A stretch of DNA of 64,000 bases from Cyathus striatus (GCA_025738555.1 JAOVFP010000012.1:4340001-4404000); one strand, 5' to 3'. Numbered from the stretch's first letter, positions 48,060 to 59,951 are shown. Notes: generated by a model not told the origin, from the letters alone. Program-made: numbers and translations.

Positions 48060-51000
48060 ATGGACAACGATATATTTCGTCAAGGCCAAGACCTGTGGGA
48101 CGAATCCGAGCACAAAAGTCTTGATGAAAAGATGAAAACGATATTCGCAAATAATGCAGAATTCAACCAGAGCTATATAGCAGATGGCAGCATCTTCAAG
48201 ATTATCCATCATGTTATTCGCCATACGCCAGGCATAACGTACGATGTCGATGTCGTTGAAAGTTTAGCAATGAAATCGGAAACTCATACTGCATTTCGAG
48301 ACCTTGTGATGGACTGCATCAAAGGCTGGACTTTTCGGAAATTCCGGATATTGGGTGAGTTCTACATCAGTTCATTTTGGAGCAATATTCAACCTACATA
48401 CATAACAGCTGCAGTTCAGGAGGCAACATATGATTTTGGGACAGATATCCGTCTTCCGGAAAATTTGCTTCTACAAGGCCAAGATTTCTGGACCACTTCT
48501 CAACACGAAATCATGGATACTAAGCTTGAGAGAATACATGGAAAACTGAGGATGTACAGCATAGAAAAACCGCTGCTCATGAACATAGCAATTATCCTTC
48601 AATATGTCATTACGGAAACCCCTAATCTTTTCTATAACGATATTTGTAGTGCTACTACATTGATCACAATGCTTCGGACCCATGCTCAGTTTTACGACCT
48701 TGCTATCGGATGCATCAAAACATGGAAATTTCGTGAATTTCGGTTGTTGGGTGCGTTGCAAAGTATTCTCTAGTATGATAAAGCTGGTTTCACAAACAAT
48801 GAACTTGCAGCACTGTTCCAAGACTCCCCAAGCAGGAATGTTCAGCGCTCGGAACTTCAATACGTTAATTATGCCAGCGGTAAATATACCCACTTTGCAC
48901 TATGGGATACTGATCATCAATGTTATTATTGCTCTCCAGAAGAAGGTATGGTATATGTTAGACTATACGTGGGACTACCGATATTTCTGACCTTCGTACT
49001 AAGCCATACAAAAATCGTGGAATATACCATTCGTCGGGGAAACACATCGTCTTCTTTTCAATACAATAAACAATATGAACCGGAGTAGGGGATCAGCTCC
49101 GTATGCGAACCACTTACCCATCATTCAGAGCTCTGGAATGGGAAAATCCAGAACGGTATACGAGGTTTCAAAACTCCTGTTTACTGTGCCATTCAATTTG
49201 CTCCCCAGCGACGACAGTAAGTAATCTTAAATTAAATACAATTTCAACCAGTGGAATATCAAATTTTCCTGGTAGGCTTCGGATTCCCCTTACCAGATAC
49301 CGAAGTTCGAGACTACCTTGCTAGACACTATGACTCGCTGAATGTAGCGAAGACATCATACAGGATGTTTTTTATGAAGCTTTTCGAAATAATTTGCGAT
49401 GTTATTAAAGGCTTCCGACGAATGCGCTCTAACGATAAACAGGAAGGGTTCGCCAAGTTTTGGCACACACATCTTCAACAGGAGAAAAATGGTGTCTCTA
49501 ATCGTAGTCAATTCTACAAGAATGCTGTACATGTTAGTATTGTTGTTTTTGTTCAATGTTATATTGACTGAAATCCGTGTCTTTGCATATATTTATAAAT
49601 AGCTGGCACACAAGTCTGTTGAAGATTACTCCAACCTGTCCGAAATAGATAGGATCGAGAAATTCTCGCCTTCCAATTTTATCAAAGGAGCGAAAGAACT
49701 ACAAGATACCATTCTTCATAGAAGCGGCAGAGCCAGCACCGAGTTTGAACCGGGTGGCGTGGACATACTGCTATGCTTCGATGAAGCACGTATTTTGTGT
49801 GACTATATCGTAACAGATGGGGAGTCCAAGCGAACACTATATGACGTATTGACGTCTGTCCTTTCAGAACTGGTTGACATAGGCCTGTTCTATATCACTC
49901 TTGCCACCAATTCTCATCTAGGGCGATTCGCTCCCCCGAACTCCCTGCATCCATCCGCGCGTGTTCAAAACAACGACGGGGTGCTTCAAACACCCTTTAC
50001 CGAATTACCCTTTGACTGTTTATTTCGAAACGAGAAATTCTTTAATATTGGAAGAACGACACTGGAAGATATATACCAAAGTGGATATTTGGTTAAATTC
50101 GGCCGACCACTGTACGTAATATTTTGGATTGAAATTCGTGCTCATAACATTGTTTAATTTAGTTTTTGGGCATTATGGAATGCACATAAAGACCTGAATA
50201 CGAATATTAATATGGTTGAATTCGCTCGCATGAAGCTTCTTGGTTTCTCATCGGATTTTACTTCACCAGAAATTAAAACCAATGATATGACCGACAGGGA
50301 TAAAATTCTATTACTAGCCATTCTTGGAACACGACTTCTGTTGGAAATTGAACCGAAAAGATCACATGGTCAAAATGCCGAGCAGAGGTTAATTGAGCAG
50401 CACTTGCGAGTAGTATATAGTATACCACGCCATAGGGAGTACTACCGCTCGGGATATCCTTCTGAGCCAATTCTTGCCGAAGTTGCAGCGCAGGAAATGG
50501 CCAAAATATCACACATTCCTAAAGCGCTCGTGCAATTGATATCGGAAGAGTTCCTTGACAAAGGAGAGGGCGGTGAACTCGTTTCTCGGATGTTGCTTAC
50601 ATCAGCTTATGATGCTGCCAGTCGCTTGACTCTCAGAAACATAGATGTCGCTGAGCCGAGCAATATTTGTTATAGCAGACCCGTCGCTGTAATCGCCTTC
50701 ATGGAGCAATTACTAGGTGACCGGGTGAAGGATTTTGTCTTAGAGTGCTCGGCATATAACTGCGACACAAAATTCAAGGATGCATTTAAAAATGCATATG
50801 TTCGCTTCACTCATTTTGGGCGATTTGGAAAAGATAATCTAATAAACTCTTTCACATCCCTATCAGCTTTCGCTCGTGCCATGGCCATTCAGTGCCACAA
50901 ACAACAACGTACCATTGACATCGTTCTCCTGATATATTTTGTCAGCGATGACAAGAATTTTTCCAACACTAAGATGGTATTGGATCAGGCATCCGCATTT

Positions 51001-51390
51001 CTGATTCAAATCAAAAATAGGTCACAGAAAGGGTTTAAACCAATTGATGAGGCAGATCTCGGTGGTTTCTTCTCACAGCTATCTGATCACCAAGATTCAA
51101 AACCCTACATTTCGATCACCATGAACCTTGGTGTGCACGGAAAGGAAGAGGTTATCGCTCATGAATTAAAAGCGCAGAATCCCAGCAACCGACCTCGATT
51201 CGAGCTTGAGTTTGTGGGATTTGGTTCAGATCTGTATCGAAATACAGAAGGTGAAGTACATCACTACCGAACGCTACTATCCATTGGATCTCTATTCGAG
51301 GAGCACGATCGTCAAGACCCGGCCTCGATTGCAGCTGTCAGGCGGTTGAAGTCGGTTTGGGAAGGCGGAGAATACGATTGGATTGGGTAG
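48060..51390 (+). CDS. Module + P-loop NTPase + REase-like protein (Crinkler-like architecture)
   Basis: Seven exons, 48060-48354, 48409-48750, 48811-48945, 49004-49216, 49276-49532, 49603-50111 and 50163-51390, splice in phase to an intact protein of about 992 aa. Residues 1-212 are two copies of the module seen in the divergent gene. Walker A is IIQSSGMGKSRTVYEV (about 297-312) and Walker B ILLCFDEARIL (about 469-479), giving a STAND/AAA-like P-loop NTPase. The C-terminal third contains TIDIVLLIYF and FLIQIKNR (about 864-870), which resembles the D...QxK core of restriction-endonuclease-like domains. P-loop NTPase plus REase is the arrangement described for Crinkler-type proteins. The N-terminal module replaces any ubiquitin-like header. 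There is no signal peptide. Function is inferred from motifs only. Confidence 0.75.
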
Positions 51391-51521
51391 TGAAAGACGA
51401 ACTACTACCCTTATTATGCAAGGAACAATTGTCGTATAGTTACTACTAGTGCACACACAATTTATGTCAGAATTGTATACTAAAGTCACAGATATATGAA
51501 AATTTAGAGCGCATGACTGAC

Positions 51522-52775
51522 TCATAAAACCTTCTCAACAAGCGCCACACCCTCCCTCTCCAAAACCTCCCTAATCGGATCACAAATTTCATTCGTATAC
51601 GGAGCAAGCACACCAGACGTCTTAAAAACATCATCCAGCACCAACTGCGTCGTAATACCACACGGCAACCCCACAGTGAGCGCCATAGTGAGCGCCATAG
51701 CGGAGTGTCCTGATGGGCTATTACCGTATGCTTCAAGCGTGGAGGCGATGATATCCTACACTCATATCAGCTTATACACGATATAAAGGAGAGAAAGAAG
51801 ACAAACCTCCTTGCCATCAGCCCACTCGACGTAAAACTTGTGCTGGAGCAGAGCATAACAAGATCACGCTACCCTGCTCGTACTTCATCGACCGCTCAAG
51901 TCTCATGCAAAGCGTATCGAGCAAATTCCCAGCGCGTGAAACGACTTTCTCATCCGAGAAAAGTCCAATCCATCTTAACCCCGAAATGATCCTGCTCATC
52001 TCGGCCTCATTGGGGAACTCACAAATCGCCTTGATGTGCTCAACAATAGACCTACAAACCAATCAGTCTCGCAGAGTATAAAGAAAAGAGAAACATACGC
52101 CTCGGAAGCATCATTAGCACCAACAACCTTCTGACTAACCTCGACCCAAGTAAGCTCATCACCCAACTGCGCCTTCTCACTCGCATCCAATCATCCCAAT
52201 TTCACAAGCGCCTTAATAAACCCAGGGAACCCAGCATACCTCAACGTACCCCACACAACCGTCTCCGCCCCCGGAATATTATAAAACTCACGGAACAGAA
52301 CGGAGTTCCAGTTAGGAGACGCAATGAATGCGAAAGCGAGAGAGATAAAGTACGGCTAGCCCATCAGCTCGTCTCCGCTTATATTGAGCTGTTTGCCTTC
52401 GGAGAGGTATGTGGCGGAGTTTAAGAGAGTGAGGGGGACTCCGCCGGAGGACCAGGAGAACTTGTATTCTAATGGATTGTTTGCACATTCTGGGGTGAGA
52501 AGACCACCGAAGTACGATAAGAATTTCTTGATCTACTCCAACATCAGTATCGTACCACAAAAGATAAAAGACAGCACACCTTGTCCCCCTCCGCATGAAC
52601 CTCATCAATAGTCTTGACGGTATACAAATGATTAAAACCGGGATCGAGCCCAATCTCATTCATAACCACAACGCCCGCTTTCTTCGCCTCTTCGTCCAAC
52701 TCGCGCATGGCAGGGGACACATAGCTGGTTGTAACGACATGTGTCTAGTTTTTAATCGCAGCCCAACTCCTAGTG
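51522..52775 (-). pseudogene. LYS9: Saccharopine dehydrogenase (LYS9) pseudogene
   Basis: The glutamate-forming saccharopine dehydrogenase of lysine biosynthesis. Exon pieces 52580-52775, 52099-52532, 51807-52051 and 51522-51755 read VVMNEIGLDPGFNHLYTVKT, FNNPLEYKFSWSSGG-type sequence, REFYNIPGAETVVWGTLRYA, RIISGLRWIGLFSDEKVVSR, LDTLCMRLERSMKYEQG and, to the stop, YTNEICDPIREVLEREGV. Stops occur before THVVTTSY, after GDELMG, and at LG*LD (TGG to TGA, 52191-52193). A frameshift follows KYEQG, and a 12-bp tandem duplication (MALTMALT) is in the last exon. The NADP-binding N-terminus is missing. In basidiomycetes this gene is normally fused behind spermidine synthase; here SET3-like sequence takes that position. 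Confidence 0.88.
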
Positions 52776-52939
52776 TTTCTGAAATCGACGCATTCTTCGA
52801 GCCAATGACGGCGTAAGCGCCCGTGACTGGCATTACGAGCGACAATTTGGCAAAACGCATCGACGACGGCGTCGCGGGAGGTGGGAGAAGTGGGACAGTG
52901 TCGAGCTTGACCGTCGAAGGGCCAGCAACTGTGGCATCA

Positions 52940-54953
52940 CAAATAGAAGTCAGCAAAGTGTACAGGCACGAGCACGAGTAGCTACCTTTCTCGATACCAA
53001 TATCACCATCCACGACCTCGACTCGAAATCTATCGATCAAGTGGTCTGCAAAGGCAACGATGAGAAACGATAGAATATAATGAACGGAAAACGTACCCTT
53101 CCTCCGATGGAAAATCGGCCGTGACTCTCCACCCGTATCGCCCACTGTTTCTTCCTCTTCCTCCTCCGTGCCTGCGCCACCCTTCGCATCTCCATCCACT
53201 CCAGGTGTACCCTCAATCCCTCGATCCTCATCCACAGCCTCGATCCCAGCAGCACCTTCCCCACCCTCCCTTCTGTTCTTAACGGTCATTGTTCGATCGA
53301 ACCACTTTTTCCTCATCTTGGGAGGAACAAGCGACGACGCAGGCAACTCATCCTCCATGTCCATCGTCGGATTTCGCCGAACTGGAGAACCTGTAAGAGA
53401 GGGTTAGCAACACGAGCGAGTGATTTGTGTACCGCAGCAAAGGCGAAAAGAAAGAAGGAAATAGGTCTCACCATCACGCTTATCCTCCTCCGCCGCCCCC
53501 TCAGCACACACAACGACACCTTTCCTCCTGTCCCTCCCCTTCCTCGTTCGCTTCTTCCTACTGCGCCCATTAACAACACTCTCTTTCTTCTTCTTCCCCT
53601 CCTCCTCGTACTCCTTCTCCATCCTCTCCCCTTCCCCCTCCTACGGCTCATCAACACACATCAGCCCCACTTAACCCACCCAAAAAGGGGGCCCTCTCCT
53701 TCGTCTTGAACCCCCTCCGATGACCAATGAGCGGTCCCAGATCCGCCCCTTCAGCGTTTTCCCCCGCGGTAGCAGAAGCAGGAAATGTGGATCCAGAAAT
53801 GGAAGAAACGGCTTTCTCGTCGACGAATGCTGCCATTTGAACTAGGGCGTGCGCCGCATGCGCATGTTGTGAATGTAGATGAGAGGAGGTGGAGGATGTT
53901 GGCCATTTGTTGGCGAAGGTGGGCGTATTGTTATGGACTGGTTGGTGGGGCGGTGGGTGGTAGTTGTGGGTTTGAGGTGGGTGATGGTGCTGTGGTAGGT
54001 GACGCAGTGGTTGGTGGTGGTGGTGCGGTTGTAGATGGTGCAGATGTAAGTGATCCAGGGGACGCATTCGGCATGAACGCAGGCGTTGACGACGGATGGC
54101 TATTCAGTCATAAGCGAAGAAGGCGGAACTAAGAAGAAAAAGTGGCAAGCTAACATATCGGTAAACCAAAAACCCCCACCCCAAAAAACCAAAACAACTT
54201 ACGGGGACATCTCCAGACTCTCAATCAAAGCCAGCAAACTATGAATCGCATTCCCATCGTCCCACTCCCAACCAAACACAACCTCCTCGTTGGCCTTCAA
54301 ATCCCCCACAGCGAAAATCCCAAACGAAAGCGCCATATCCCGCTCCTTGGCCTTTTCAGGACAAAGGACGGGGCGGATGACTGTGTTTGGTCTGCATCCA
54401 CTTCGTACAAAGCGGCCTTTGCTACTGGACAATCAAGCATCGATGGCTACGTCCAAAGGTGGCCCTACGAGGTGCACGAAAGGGCACGGCATGTCTAGAT
54501 GCGTGTACCTGTTGAGTGGTTCGGAGAGGTACGACGAGGAGGGGGTGATAAGACTCGTATACGGGGTGATGAATGACTGGGTTTTGATAGGCCGAGCCGT
54601 ATGCACCGCGTATGGTAATGGCCAAATTGAGAGGGGCGAGTGTACCCCACCAATTCTGTGCGTGACGCCAGAGTTTTGCACGGGTGCCAGCGTGTGTGAT
54701 TATGCCTGTTGATAGGGAGACATAGGAGTGTGTCCAGGGTTCGTCAATGTCGATGTGGTCGTCTTCGTTTGAGGTGTTGAGTGTTGGTGGTGGGAAGGTT
54801 GACGTCGATGAACATTGAATGTAGCTTGTTGAGTGTGGCGAGGACGTTCGGCGGGGGGTGTGCACGATCCGCTGCGAGAACTCTGAATGAAGTGGCATCG
54901 AAGCTGTCGACTGGACTGTCAAGGACGTTGGATTTGCAAGGGTCACGATTCAC
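52940..54953 (-). pseudogene. SET3: SET3-like PHD-SET gene remnant (copy A)
   Basis: Minus strand, in order: DIDEPWTHSYVSLST, then in a second frame YLSEPLNRYTHLDMPCPFVH and a TGA (54433-54435) where Arg is expected, then KGRFVRSGCRPNTVIRPV and ANEEVVFGWEWDDGN. The last two are the C-terminal half of a SET domain as in SET3-type regulators. Downstream come a His/Pro-rich linker, MAAFVDEKAVSSISGSTFP, an Arg/Lys-rich stretch (RSRKKRTRKGRDRRKG) and LVPPKMRKKWFDRTMT. A frameshift and the stop break it. The PHD finger is not here but in copy B. The gene context is a head-to-tail run with the LYS9 pseudogene. Confidence 0.75.
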
Positions 54954-55136
54954 GGAGATGAGAACACGGTGTCACTTACGTAATATCTATGAATTAGCTT
55001 AAAATTAGATGCTAATTTTAACACTTATAAATAGTCACCGTTGGTGCACTGCACAGTCCTTCTTTCCCACTAAGAACTCAGCGCCATTAGACCCCTTAGT
55101 AGTGGCCCCTTAAAGCTTAGTGCAGAGAAATGCAAC

Positions 55137-56621
55137 ATGGGTCGTTCAACGCAAGAAACTGACTTACTTATGGAACTTCCAAGGACGATGCATTATGTTA
55201 GGAGCGACCAAATAATGCCCCCGATAGAGTGAGTTTTTTCATTCTAATCCAACAAGATTGTATTGAATAACATACACTATAGATGGGTCCCTATAGTATG
55301 ATTTTTATACTTTGTGCTCTCTTGTGGATTAACTCAGAGAAACTACTCTAGGTATTAGGATGTGCGATATATTGGTTTCTCTTTGGATTCTTTCTTTCGC
55401 AAGTCTGGCACTACTTTGTTTTGTTTCGGTTAAAAGACACTATAGTTATTCGCATCATGGGTTCGTTTAATTCGTACTCAGTCATTGAAATGTTACTAAT
55501 ATTTAGTACTATTAGTGCTCGAAGTATTCATTGCAGCAATAGTGTATTCCAAAATTGTCGTTGACGTAACGTGGAAGTACTTAAATCCAAGTCTCGGGAC
55601 TGTGGCTTCTCTTTCAGTGTGGTCGTCTCTGGCACCTCTGGTTATTGCTATTGGTATGTATGTTGGTCTTCAAATTATGCCATTCATCGTAATTTCACTG
55701 CAGTGTCTTCGACTATGCACTTCTTCTTCGCCTGGTAGGAATCTTTCGTAAAAATATGTCTGATGAGCTTTACCGATTGTGAATGGAAAAGGCGAATCCG
55801 ACAGATTAAGCTATACAGCAGACCCATTTTGTTCATCTGTGGAATGATATGCTTGGTATGATATCTATTGATTTGATGGTAATGATCACCGAAGATAATA
55901 TTCCCTTTCAAGGTGTCATTGACCCAGTTAGGAGCTTCTGCTGTAACTGTCATTCGAGTACTTCATTTCGTTATTTATATGAGTACAGTAGCATTCATCT
56001 TTTGCATTAGTTCAACATGGCTGGTCGCCACCCAGCTGATAAACGCTCGCTCGCTGACCCTACCACGGTAGGTAATAAGACTGGTCCGCAATGAAATTTT
56101 TTATTTACATGTTGCAGGTCTGGATTGTTGGTGGTCTAATATGTGATATTCTTATCACCGTCACGATGACTTCCATTGTGAGATGCGAACACACCCTCAA
56201 TTAATTGCTAAATATATTAATTTTTAATATGCAGCTTTTCCAAGTTCGGGCGCGGTCAAGCTTCAGCACGACATTAAAAGCCCTGAATAAACTCATTTCG
56301 TTATCGATTGAAACTGCTTTTCCAACGGTTACTATCGCCACTGCAGCTCTTATTTCATTTCTGAAATATCCAGGAACAAATTTTGACCTATTTTTGTAAG
56401 TGATCCATTCTTATACATTTTGTGGGTGCTAACGCTCCAGAAGCATGTTTCTCTTGTTTATTGTGTATGATGTTATATATTTTAGTTATGCAAATGCTCT
56501 GTTCGGTGTTCTGAATCGACGGGCAGAGCTCAGACAAATAGTATCAGAAACAATAACCAGCACAGATATTCGCGCTGCTGTTGGATCAAATAACCGTCTG
56601 TCTGAAGCTGACTCTCCTTAG
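55137..56621 (+). CDS. Seven-TM DUF6534-like membrane protein, 11 exons
   Basis: Exons 55137-55228, 55283-55295, 55352-55460, 55507-55653, 55704-55734, 55792-55855, 55913-55957, 56011-56067, 56118-56177, 56235-56395 and 56486-56621 splice in phase to 304 aa. Exon 2 is a 13-nt microexon (ATGGGTCCCTATA) needed to keep frame into IVLGCAIYWFLFGFFLSQ. Further hydrophobic segments include LLVLEVFIAAIVYSKIVV, VWSSLAPLVIAI, ILFICGMICL, VWIVGGLICDILITVTMT and TVTIATAALISFL. The C-terminal ALNKLISLSIET, YANALFGVLNRR order matches the fungal DUF6534 family of integral membrane proteins as I know it, and the length is normal. The C-terminus is polar. Function of the family is unknown. No damage is visible. 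Confidence 0.75.
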
Positions 56622-56999
56622 CATCCTTACTCACCAACTGGTAACTTCAAACTAAATCATATTTCTCTGATTCGGAACTTACCACTCATGTATATCTTAT
56701 AATTCATCACGATGCTTACTACTAGTACAAGTAGTACTTGCTTTTCATTCGTATATCTAGTCATATATCTGCGTCAGCATATCTCGAAGGCTGTGTGTTG
56801 ATTCTTGCGAAGAAAATATGAAGGGAACTGAATAGGGAATGAAAAGGAAGACTGAAGAAATGAAACACTGTACGATTTCCGCGCGTAAGCTGTGCACTAT
56901 TAAGTACGAGAAACCCAGGCGCCCCCAAGATAAACATCGATGAAGGACGGAAAGTAAGTAGCGGGAATAATGCACAGCGGCACAATGAAGGTGAGGATC

Positions 57000-58650
57000 T
57001 AAACTAGTAGTACATACCTCAGTGTGTGGAATTCGGTCGGTTGATAGGGGGACGTAGGAGTGTGTCCAGGGCTCGTAGATGTCGATGTGGTCTTTTTTTT
57101 TTTTTGAATCCTGTATTTATTGTCGGTTATGGTGAGCCGTATGTCACGACACTGTAGCGTCTACCGTAAGGTGAAGTATCTATCTAGGTAATCTATTGGA
57201 GGCTGTGGTCTCGAATCGAGTATAGAAGGCGGCCGTAAAGTATTTAACTCGGGATGCACTACCAAGGGTAGGGCACCAGGAGGGGTGTGGCTGGAGGTGT
57301 CATGGTCAGTGAGCGCGCTCCATATTTTTAAAGTTAAGTGGCTGTATGCCAAGGCGGCATTCCAAGGTGTGTACGGTGTCCTGCTGGGCTCTGTGTGCAG
57401 CGCGAAACAAATCGAGAAAATTGAGATTATAGTATGAGCAATATCCGCACCTCTTCCCATCTCCTACTCCTATTCTTCGCCATCCGGTGTCGGACTCCAG
57501 AGAGGTATAGTGCCCAGTGTTTGTTTAAGTCGTCCTGTTGCATTGATGAATCTCGCTAATGCTGCCAAGTTGTTTGGGTCTGCAAGAATAGTGCGCGGGG
57601 ATATGGTCCTGCACTGTCCGGCACATTTTGTGAAAAGAGGAGACCTTTGTGTATTGAATGCCGGGCAACGCAAAAAAAAAGTATAATAGCTTATAAAACA
57701 GCCATGATAAACATATTGAGGTGAAGTAACTCTAACAGTTTAGTTGTGGTCGCCTTTGTTTGAGGTGTCAAGTGTTGGTGGTGGGACGGTTGATGAAGTG
57801 AGGAAAATGGATGTTGTGGTGGTTGGTGAATGAGATTCACCGTTTCTTCTCTACATGTGCTGTACTCCCCTCCCCTCGACGTTTTCGCTCTACACCTGGA
57901 CTTCGTCTGTTCTGGCCGGTCGTAGCCACCTCTCCCTGCTCCATGGCAGACTTCCACTGAATACGTTGCACCCGAACGGCTTTCTCCCTATCGATCTCGC
58001 GAGGGACACATTTCCAACGCTGCCACTCGTCGGGGACCTCGTTGTGGCCTATACCAAAACACGCCGCGTGGCACCAGCGAAGACAGATATCACACGCAAT
58101 GTAGAATCCATCATCTGAGGGGGGCGGGGGGTCGTATAGTGAGGAAGGAGGTGAGCTGGGTGGATGCATCCCTTTATCTCTGTCTTTTTTTTTGTCCTTA
58201 TCAGGAGGCACTTGCGGGGCGGAATTCTCTTTGTATTCTTGGCACTGGGGAGGTCTATTGTCATTGTGGAAGTAAGCCATTCTGGCACGGCACTTCGTAG
58301 GGACGACCTTCCTACCCCTCCCCCGCCTCCCTCCACGACTCCTCCCTTGAATTACATACTATGTATGCATTGATCTCGATAAATTTTCACTCTTTCCCTC
58401 TGCGACGCCGATACTAAGATCTTGCTTTTCTAGGACGTGGAGTATAGTTTCTTCATACTAAATCTCAATATTCCACAAGGAAGGGAAGCCTCGAAGACGT
58501 ATTTCATAGATGGGGGGGATGAGGAAGAGAGCGATTTGTGAGTGAGAAGAGGAAGTGGAGAGGATGGTATACGTAGTCATCGACGATGAGCTCGACGTTG
58601 CCCGCTTCCCATTGTTGGTTGTGTACCTGAGCCATTTGATTATGTAATTA
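57000..58650 (-). pseudogene. SET3: SET3-like fragment with PHD finger (copy B), split by a LINE
   Basis: From 58280 the minus strand reads an acidic/Pro-rich lead, then DDGFYIACDICLRWCHAACF and VPDEWQRWKC, which is the second half of a PHD finger (C..C, C-H..C, W.C). The first CxC pair is missing. REIDREKAVRVQRIQWKSAM follows. The frame is then cut by a 652-bp LINE, and on its far side the sequence resumes with HIDIYEPWTHSYVPLSTD and a GTATGT donor near 57020. The SET domain is not present. Similarity to copy C (11.7-12.6 kb) and to copy A in the EPWTHSYV region shows these are duplicated pieces. Confidence 0.75.
57093..57744 (-). mobile_element. 5'-truncated LINE with coding end and 7-bp target duplication
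   Basis: A poly-T tract (minus-strand poly-A) starts at 57093 and the element ends at 57744; both sides carry TGTGGTC (57086-57092, 57745-57751). The minus strand includes the end of a LINE polyprotein: MRCPAFNTQRSPLF and NNLAALARFINATGRLKQTL, a form common at the C-terminus of fungal non-LTR reverse-transcriptase proteins. About 0.38 kb of 3' untranslated sequence follows. Comparison with the uninterrupted paralogue at 54.75 kb (GATGTGGTCGTCTTCG) confirms the insertion point. Confidence 0.88.
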
Positions 58651-58678
58651 GTTGGCGGCGTCCAAGCAGGCGCTAACA

Positions 58679-59943
58679 AGGACCCCCGAAAATCCCGCTG
58701 GAACTTAGATTTCGGAGGGGGGGGTTGTGTCCGGATGGGTTTTTCGAAAATATGTCCGGAAAGCGTCTAAGTCAGCTCCGAAATCCCAAATTTTGTCTGG
58801 ATTCCGCGTTCTAAGTTCAAATTTTTCGTTATTCGTTAAAATTTGACTTTTAAACCTCCTGTGCCTTGTAATAACGTCTATGAACGTTGAGTGAATACAT
58901 GAACCTATCAAAGTATTGTAGATATGCATGCTTTCGTGCTAATTTTAATCATCTGAATCAGCATTCTTTCTCTTCCTTGAATTGAAAGCCTTGAGTGCCA
59001 AATTGAGCTTACTGATTTGAGTTTTCAGCTTTTTAAATATTATAATATACTCTGGATCCAAGGCTAAGCTGGAAGCAGTCCTGAGTCGATATATGTGCTT
59101 TAGGGAATGCAGTTAGAATTTAGAAACATGACAAGATTGCGACGACATGTTACTTAACTTACGTGTAGCAAACAAATTGAACTTTTATTAAGTCTTATTA
59201 TGCTTCTAAGAAGGCAAGCGTGAGCGTGAACCGACGAGAGCAAAAGATATTGAGACGAAAAAAACAGATCTTAAGCAGTAATGGGGAAGGGACTGGAAAT
59301 GAACTTGGTTGCGATATCGTGGAATATGTACAGACATTATATAGTGCCCAATAAGCAAAACCTGTCTACCTGAAACTGAATACCTCGAAGACAAGAATGA
59401 AAAAAGGTGAAAAGAGTCAAGTTGACGAGCTCTTGCCGGGCCAGCTAAGGCCTAAGCCTCGGGGTGTAGTGCCAGCAGGCAGTGTCTTAATGAGTCAAAT
59501 TTTCAAGCAGTGGTTATTGATATATATTTTGAGGGGAACTCGAGAAACTCTGAGAAGAATAACATGAAACAGTTATACGCACATCGTCGAGCCGCATCAT
59601 TTAGAATCACTGCGTGACCTTAATGATTATGCAATCAATATTTGAACATTCAGCACTGCTTAGATGCAGCACTCAGTGACCAGTCCTGACGCATTGAAAT
59701 GGGCATTCCTTAGCGGTGAAAAAATTTCGGTTACCACTTACAGTTTCATGACAACCACAGTACAGATATGTCCGGATAAAAATCTAAGTGCGCGTTTTTT
59801 GACAATATGTGTCCGGAAAATTGATCAAAGTAAAGCGCTCTCCGGCCCCAAAAATGTCCGGAATGCGTCTAGCTTCTGGGGCCTACGGCCCCGGTTTGTG
59901 TCCGGATGGGCATCTAGGTCCTCTGAGGATTTTCGGGGGTCCT
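58679..59943. mobile_element. 1.27 kb hAT-like non-autonomous element
   Basis: Terminal inverted repeats AGGACCCCCGAAAATCC and complement are flanked by exact 8-bp repeats CGCTAACA (58671-58678, 59944-59951), the target size typical of hAT elements. GTCCGGA words recur near both ends and are candidate subterminal transposase sites. No transposase gene is inside. Confidence 0.88.
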
Positions 59944-59951
59944 CGCTAACA

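Noticed and set aside
53920..54060. Gly/Val/Asp-rich plus-strand frame as a gene
   Set aside because: It is the antisense of a His/Pro-rich linker of the SET3-like remnant.
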